Made by a program: the position numbers and the translations under genes
Origin: Sideroxyarcus sp.
GTDB lineage: Bacteria > Pseudomonadota > Gammaproteobacteria > Burkholderiales > Gallionellaceae
Length of the DNA: 51,755 nucleotides
Direction of reading: 5' to 3'
NCBI GenBank assembly: GCA_030652215.1
Contig: JAUSBC010000057.1
Coordinates: forward strand, 1 to 51,755
In this document: one piece after another, positions 48,825-51,755 of the stretch
Position numbering within the stretch: position 1 is the stretch's first letter
Layout of the letters: each line of letters opens with the position of its first letter
The notes under the pieces: model-generated
Database searches by the model: none
The model's input: the letters and a program-made list of their open reading frames with translations, nothing else
Told to the model about the DNA's origin: nothing

Positions 48825-49240
48825 TGGCGACCGACTGCACCCGGAATACCTTGCGCGACTTCCGCGGCCGCCGCTGGCTGAGCGTGTTTTTGCGCAGCGC
48901 CCACCTGGTAGCCGTGATCGCATTTGCCGCGGTGCTGTTGCAGGCAACGCCAACCCCGTTGCAGGAACTCAACGGTAGCGCCGTGCTGCTCACCGGCGTG
49001 CTGATCTGGCTGCTGGACCTGTGGCACAAACCCGGCCATCTGGTCGAGGGCGCAGGTCTCAGCATGCTGCTGAAACTGGCGCTGATCGCCTGGATGATCC
49101 TCTCCCCCGACCTGCGCGTGCCCTTGTTCTGGATCATTGTGGTGTGGTCGGCCGTGTTCTCGCATGCGCCGTCGAGCTTCCGCAATGCGCGCCTGCTGCA
49201 CGCGGAATTGGCCGAAGACAGGCAGGCGAAAAAAATGTAG
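48824..49240 (+). CDS. Hypothetical four-helix membrane protein
   Basis: Starting at the ATG that overlaps the moeA stop, 138 residues with four hydrophobic segments: LRSAHLVAVIAFAAVLL, GSAVLLTGVLIWLLDLW, LSMLLKLALIAWMIL and VPLFWIIVVWSAVF, and a charged tail (LLHAELAEDRQAKKM). No cofactor or enzyme motif seen; the two His in the first and last helices (SAHL, SHAP) could bind metal or heme, which is speculation. Its TAG stop lies inside a REP sequence, so the natural end may have been changed. Function unknown; the tight linkage to moeA suggests a role in the AOR system. Confidence 0.75.
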   Translation: MATDCTRNTLRDFRGRRWLSVFLRSAHLVAVIAFAAVLLQATPTPLQELNGSAVLLTGVLIWLLDLWHKPGHLVEGAGLSMLLKLALIAWMILSPDLRVPLFWIIVVWSAVFSHAPSSFRNARLLHAELAEDRQAKKM

Positions 49241-49258
49241 GTGCGAATTCATTCGCAC
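49236..49258. repeat. REP element, single copy
   Basis: TGTAGGTGCGAATTCATTCG followed by CAC: GTAG head, then an eight-base stem GTGCGAAT/ATTCGCAC with a two-base loop. It is of the same class as the copies at 51645 and 51705. Its TAG is the stop codon of the preceding gene. Confidence 0.85.
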
Positions 49259-49311
49259 GCTGGCACAACAACCGCCCACGAGAACGAATGGGCTTGGCAT
49301 TCAAGGTATTT

Positions 49312-51615
49312 ATGACGACTGATCTGAAAATCTCTTCAACGCAGACGCCGGAAGCTCAAGCTCCCGTCTGGTGGGACGCCAGCCGCACGGAAGGCTTGGC
49401 CGCTTTCGGCGCGCCGGTGAAGATCACCGTTGACGGCAAGGAATTCGAGGCGCCCGCCGGTGCCTCGGTGCTCAATGCCGTTATCGCCGCCGGCGTCTAC
49501 GTGCCGCACCTGTGCACCCACCCGGATCTGCCGCCGGCCTGCCGCCGCGGCGAGGGAGGCGGCTGCAATCTGTGCGCAGTGGAGACTTCGCTGCGACCCG
49601 GCAAGGTCACCCACGCCTGCAAGATCGAAGTGACGGAAGGTATGGCGATACGCACCATGTCGCCGCTTATCCGCATCGGACGCCAATCGGCGCTGGCCAA
49701 GATTCTCGCCAACCACCCGCATGTCTGCCTGACCTGTCCCGACCGCAACACCTGCAACCGCGTCGAGTGCGCCTACGGCCACGCGCCGGAAACCCGCTGC
49801 TGCGAGCAGTTTTCCAGCTGCGAATTGCACAAGATCGCCGACTTCGTGGGTATCCGCGAGAACACGCCGGTCTACCAGTCGGCCGGTCTGCCGGTGATCA
49901 GGGACGAGCCGCTGTTCGACCGCGACTACAACCTGTGCATCGACTGCCGGCGCTGCCTCACCGTTTGCAACGACATCCGCGGCGTAGGCTGCCTGGAGAT
50001 GAAGAGCGTCGAAACGCCGCAAGGCCCGCGCACTTACGTCGGCACCATTGCAGCGACGCTGCTCGACTCCGGCTGCAAGTTCTGCCTCTCCTGCGTTGAA
50101 GTTTGCCCGACCGGCGCGCTCACCGACCGCACGCTCGATCCGGCGCAGCACAAAGCCACCACGGCGCCGTGCCAGACCGCCTGCCCGGCCGGTATCGACG
50201 TGCCGCGCTATGTGCAGCTCGCCGCCGAAGGCAAATACAGCGAAGCCGTTGCCGTCGTGCGCGAGAAGCTGCCCTTCCCCGGCATCCTCGGCCGCGCCTG
50301 CTACGCCATGTGCGAAACGGCCTGTGTGCGCGGCCGGCTCGACGATCCGCTGTCGATACGCAGCCTGAAGCGCATTGCCGACGACAACGACACCGGCTTG
50401 TGGCGGCAATACTCCAAGCAATTGCCGCCGACGGGCAAGCGCGTCGCCATCGTCGGCGCCGGACCGGCCGGGCTCACCGCGGCCTGGTACCTGGCCAAGA
50501 AAGGCCACGCCGTCACGGTATTCGATGCCAACGCCGCCGGTGGCGGCACGGCGCGCTATGGCATTCCCTCTTACCGCGTGCCCACCGACGTGGTGGAGCG
50601 CGAGGTTGCCGAGGTTGTAAAACTCGGCGTCAGTTTCGAGTTTGGCAAACGCGTCGAGAATTTCGACACGCTGTTCGCCGCGGGCTTCGAGGCGGCCCTC
50701 ATCGCCATCGGTTGCCAGGGCGGCGACCGGATAGGCGTGCCGGGCGACGACCTGCCCGGCGTGGTGGACAGCCCCACCTATCTGCGCGCGGTGGCCATGG
50801 GCCTCGTCAATACGCCCGCCGGCGGCATTGATACCGGAAGCAAAGTGGCGGTGATCGGCGGCGGCAACGTCGCCGCCGACAACGCCCGCTCCACGCGCCG
50901 CTTCGGCGCTGCAGTGGACATCGTCTACCGGCGCACACAGCAGGAAATGCCCATCCACAAGCACGAGTTGGAAGGCTGCATCGAGGAAGGCGTGAACGTG
51001 CGCTACCAGTTGGCCACGAAGCGGATAGAGCCGGGTAGCGGCGGTTTCCGCCTCGCGATCACTTATGCCCGCATGGAAATGGGCGCGCCCGATGCCTCGG
51101 ACCGGCGGCGCCCCATCGATACCGGCGAGGAAATCACCGAAGGCGTCGATCTCGTCATTGCTGCCGTCGGTCAGCACACGCAGCAGTTCGCCGGCTTCGG
51201 CGTACAGACCGACGCCAAGGGTCGCATCGTGGTGCGCGAAGACACGCTGCTGACAAGCCGCCCCGGCGTCTATGCCGGCGGAGACTGCGTGCTCGGCCCT
51301 TCGTCGCTGATCGACTCGGTGGCACAGGGCCGCGTGGCCGCAGCCGCCATCGACCGACAACTGGGCGGCGATGGCGACATCGAGGAGAAGCTGCTGCACG
51401 ACGGCTGGCAGACCTCGCCGTATCTGGGCGCCGACCCGGATTTCAACCGGCGCCGCAAGGTGTATCCCATGGTCTTGATGCCGGCCAAGCGCGGCAACTT
51501 TGACGAGCTCGAACACCGGTACAGCGACAGCGATGCCCGCGCGGAGGGGGCGCGTTGCTTGAAGTGCAATTTGACGGCGGCGATTGCCAATGCTGTGTTG
51601 CCGCCGGAATCCTGA
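49312..51615 (+). CDS. NAD(P)H oxidoreductase fusing NuoG-like Fe-S modules to a GltD-like flavin unit
   Basis: Start taken at ATG 49312 (AAGG upstream), 767 residues; an in-frame ATG 24 bases earlier is possible. In order: a [2Fe-2S] domain (CTHPDLPPACRRGEGGGCNL then Cys), a His/Cys [4Fe-4S] segment (HPHVCLTCPDRNTC), two [4Fe-4S] motifs (CIDCRRCLTVC, CKFCLSCVEVCP), the GltD-type Cys region (CQTACPAGIDV, CYAMCETACVRG), an FAD fold (VAIVGAGPAGLTAAWYLAKK) and an NAD(P)H fold (VAVIGGGNVAADNARS). No hydrogenase H-cluster or molybdenum domain follows. It most likely passes electrons between NAD(P)H and AOR or ferredoxin, comparable in role to AorC. End of the tungsten-enzyme gene block. Confidence 0.9.
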   Translation: MTTDLKISSTQTPEAQAPVWWDASRTEGLAAFGAPVKITVDGKEFEAPAGASVLNAVIAAGVYVPHLCTHPDLPPACRRGEGGGCNLCAVETSLRPGKVTHACKIEVTEGMAIRTMSPLIRIGRQSALAKILANHPHVCLTCPDRNTCNRVECAYGHAPETRCCEQFSSCELHKIADFVGIRENTPVYQSAGLPVIRDEPLFDRDYNLCIDCRRCLTVCNDIRGVGCLEMKSVETPQGPRTYVGTIAATLLDSGCKFCLSCVEVCPTGALTDRTLDPAQHKATTAPCQTACPAGIDVPRYVQLAAEGKYSEAVAVVREKLPFPGILGRACYAMCETACVRGRLDDPLSIRSLKRIADDNDTGLWRQYSKQLPPTGKRVAIVGAGPAGLTAAWYLAKKGHAVTVFDANAAGGGTARYGIPSYRVPTDVVEREVAEVVKLGVSFEFGKRVENFDTLFAAGFEAALIAIGCQGGDRIGVPGDDLPGVVDSPTYLRAVAMGLVNTPAGGIDTGSKVAVIGGGNVAADNARSTRRFGAAVDIVYRRTQQEMPIHKHELEGCIEEGVNVRYQLATKRIEPGSGGFRLAITYARMEMGAPDASDRRRPIDTGEEITEGVDLVIAAVGQHTQQFAGFGVQTDAKGRIVVREDTLLTSRPGVYAGGDCVLGPSSLIDSVAQGRVAAAAIDRQLGGDGDIEEKLLHDGWQTSPYLGADPDFNRRRKVYPMVLMPAKRGNFDELEHRYSDSDARAEGARCLKCNLTAAIANAVLPPES

Positions 51616-51644
51616 TTTTCAGGAATCAAGAAGTTAGGGATGGT

Positions 51645-51667
51645 TGTAGGTGCGAATTTATTCGCAC
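51645..51667. repeat. REP element, single copy
   Basis: Same as the copy at 49236 except TTT for TTC in the loop; 30 bases after the oxidoreductase stop. A small hairpin TCCTGA-TTT-TCAGGA sits at the stop of that gene. Confidence 0.8.
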
Positions 51668-51704
51668 GAAAATGATTTGATCAACAAACCACAGATAAGG
51701 TATT

Positions 51705-51755
51705 TGTAGGTGCGAATTCATTCGCACGATCATCTCGTTATGTGCGAATGAATTC
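51705..51755. repeat. REP pair, truncated by the window edge
   Basis: A forward copy (51705-51727) is followed after 14 bases by GTGCGAATGAATTC, the beginning of an inverted copy that runs off the window. Together they form an inverted pair like the one at 31603-31667, with 37 bases between this and the single copy before it. Confidence 0.8.

Noticed and set aside
49336..51516. Minus-strand frame of 726 codons over the terminal oxidoreductase
   Set aside because: Antisense to clear Fe-S, FAD and NAD(P)H motifs; no domain of its own.

Overview
The window looks like chromosomal DNA of a moderately GC-rich betaproteobacterium. The gene families fit a chemolithotrophic, low-oxygen lifestyle of the Gallionellaceae/Sideroxydans kind. 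That placement is inferred from gene content (soluble Hox hydrogenase, type I sulfide:quinone oxidoreductase, octaheme cytochrome, REP elements of the GTAG type) and is not proven by any marker here.

Layout. (1) 1-3578, minus strand: an operon of a ferredoxin, a small membrane-anchored protein, a NifX-like protein, a DUF302 protein, an octaheme cytochrome c and the start of a cytochrome b561. Upstream lie a near-perfect sigma-54 promoter, a strong terminator-like hairpin, inverted repeats that could be enhancer sites, and, divergently, a PAS/AAA+/Fis sigma-54 activator (3948-5300). (2) 5579-6766: small stress-type genes (a 37-codon ORF, SAP-domain protein, cold-shock protein, thioredoxin). 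(3) 6979-16514: one long plus-strand operon, hoxFUYH-hoxW followed by porCAB and a GltD/PorD-type flavo-iron-sulfur oxidoreductase, joining an NAD-reducing [NiFe] hydrogenase to a 2-oxoacid:ferredoxin oxidoreductase. (4) 16533-20072, minus strand: HDOD protein, an alanine-rich protein with 18-residue repeats, rhodanese, phosphodiesterase. (5) 20311-23548: a NarX/NarL-like two-component system followed directly by sqr. (6) 23912-26529: a lone pseudopilin, gltX and three tRNA genes. (7) 26588-32046, minus strand: a soluble FIST-domain chemoreceptor, then hypA-hypB-(HdrD/GlpC-like Fe-S protein)-hemG.

(8) 32472-51615 is the most interesting block. It encodes a group 4 (membrane-bound, complex I-related) [NiFe] hydrogenase whose antiporter-like subunits are joined into one 1279-residue protein holding two full modules and one half module. 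Two near-identical ferredoxins follow, flanking a three-gene flavocytochrome/cytochrome b5 cassette. Then come an aldehyde:ferredoxin oxidoreductase (AOR), a MoaD-like protein, a TupBCA tungstate importer, MoeA, a small membrane protein and a 767-residue NuoG/GltD fusion oxidoreductase.

How the parts may work together (inference): the window holds two hydrogenases of different type, two ferredoxin-dependent carbon enzymes (POR and AOR), two GltD-like NAD(P)H hubs, tungsten uptake and insertion genes, and the HypA/HypB nickel-insertion pair. The simplest reading is a low-potential ferredoxin economy in which H2, NAD(P)H and ferredoxin are interconverted. The group 4 enzyme would use ion motive force to drive ferredoxin reduction by H2, or the reverse. 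AOR would use that pool to interconvert carboxylic acids and aldehydes, and POR to interconvert 2-oxoacids and acyl-CoA. Direction and substrates cannot be read from sequence. REP elements and a MITE-like inverted repeat sit in the gaps of this block.
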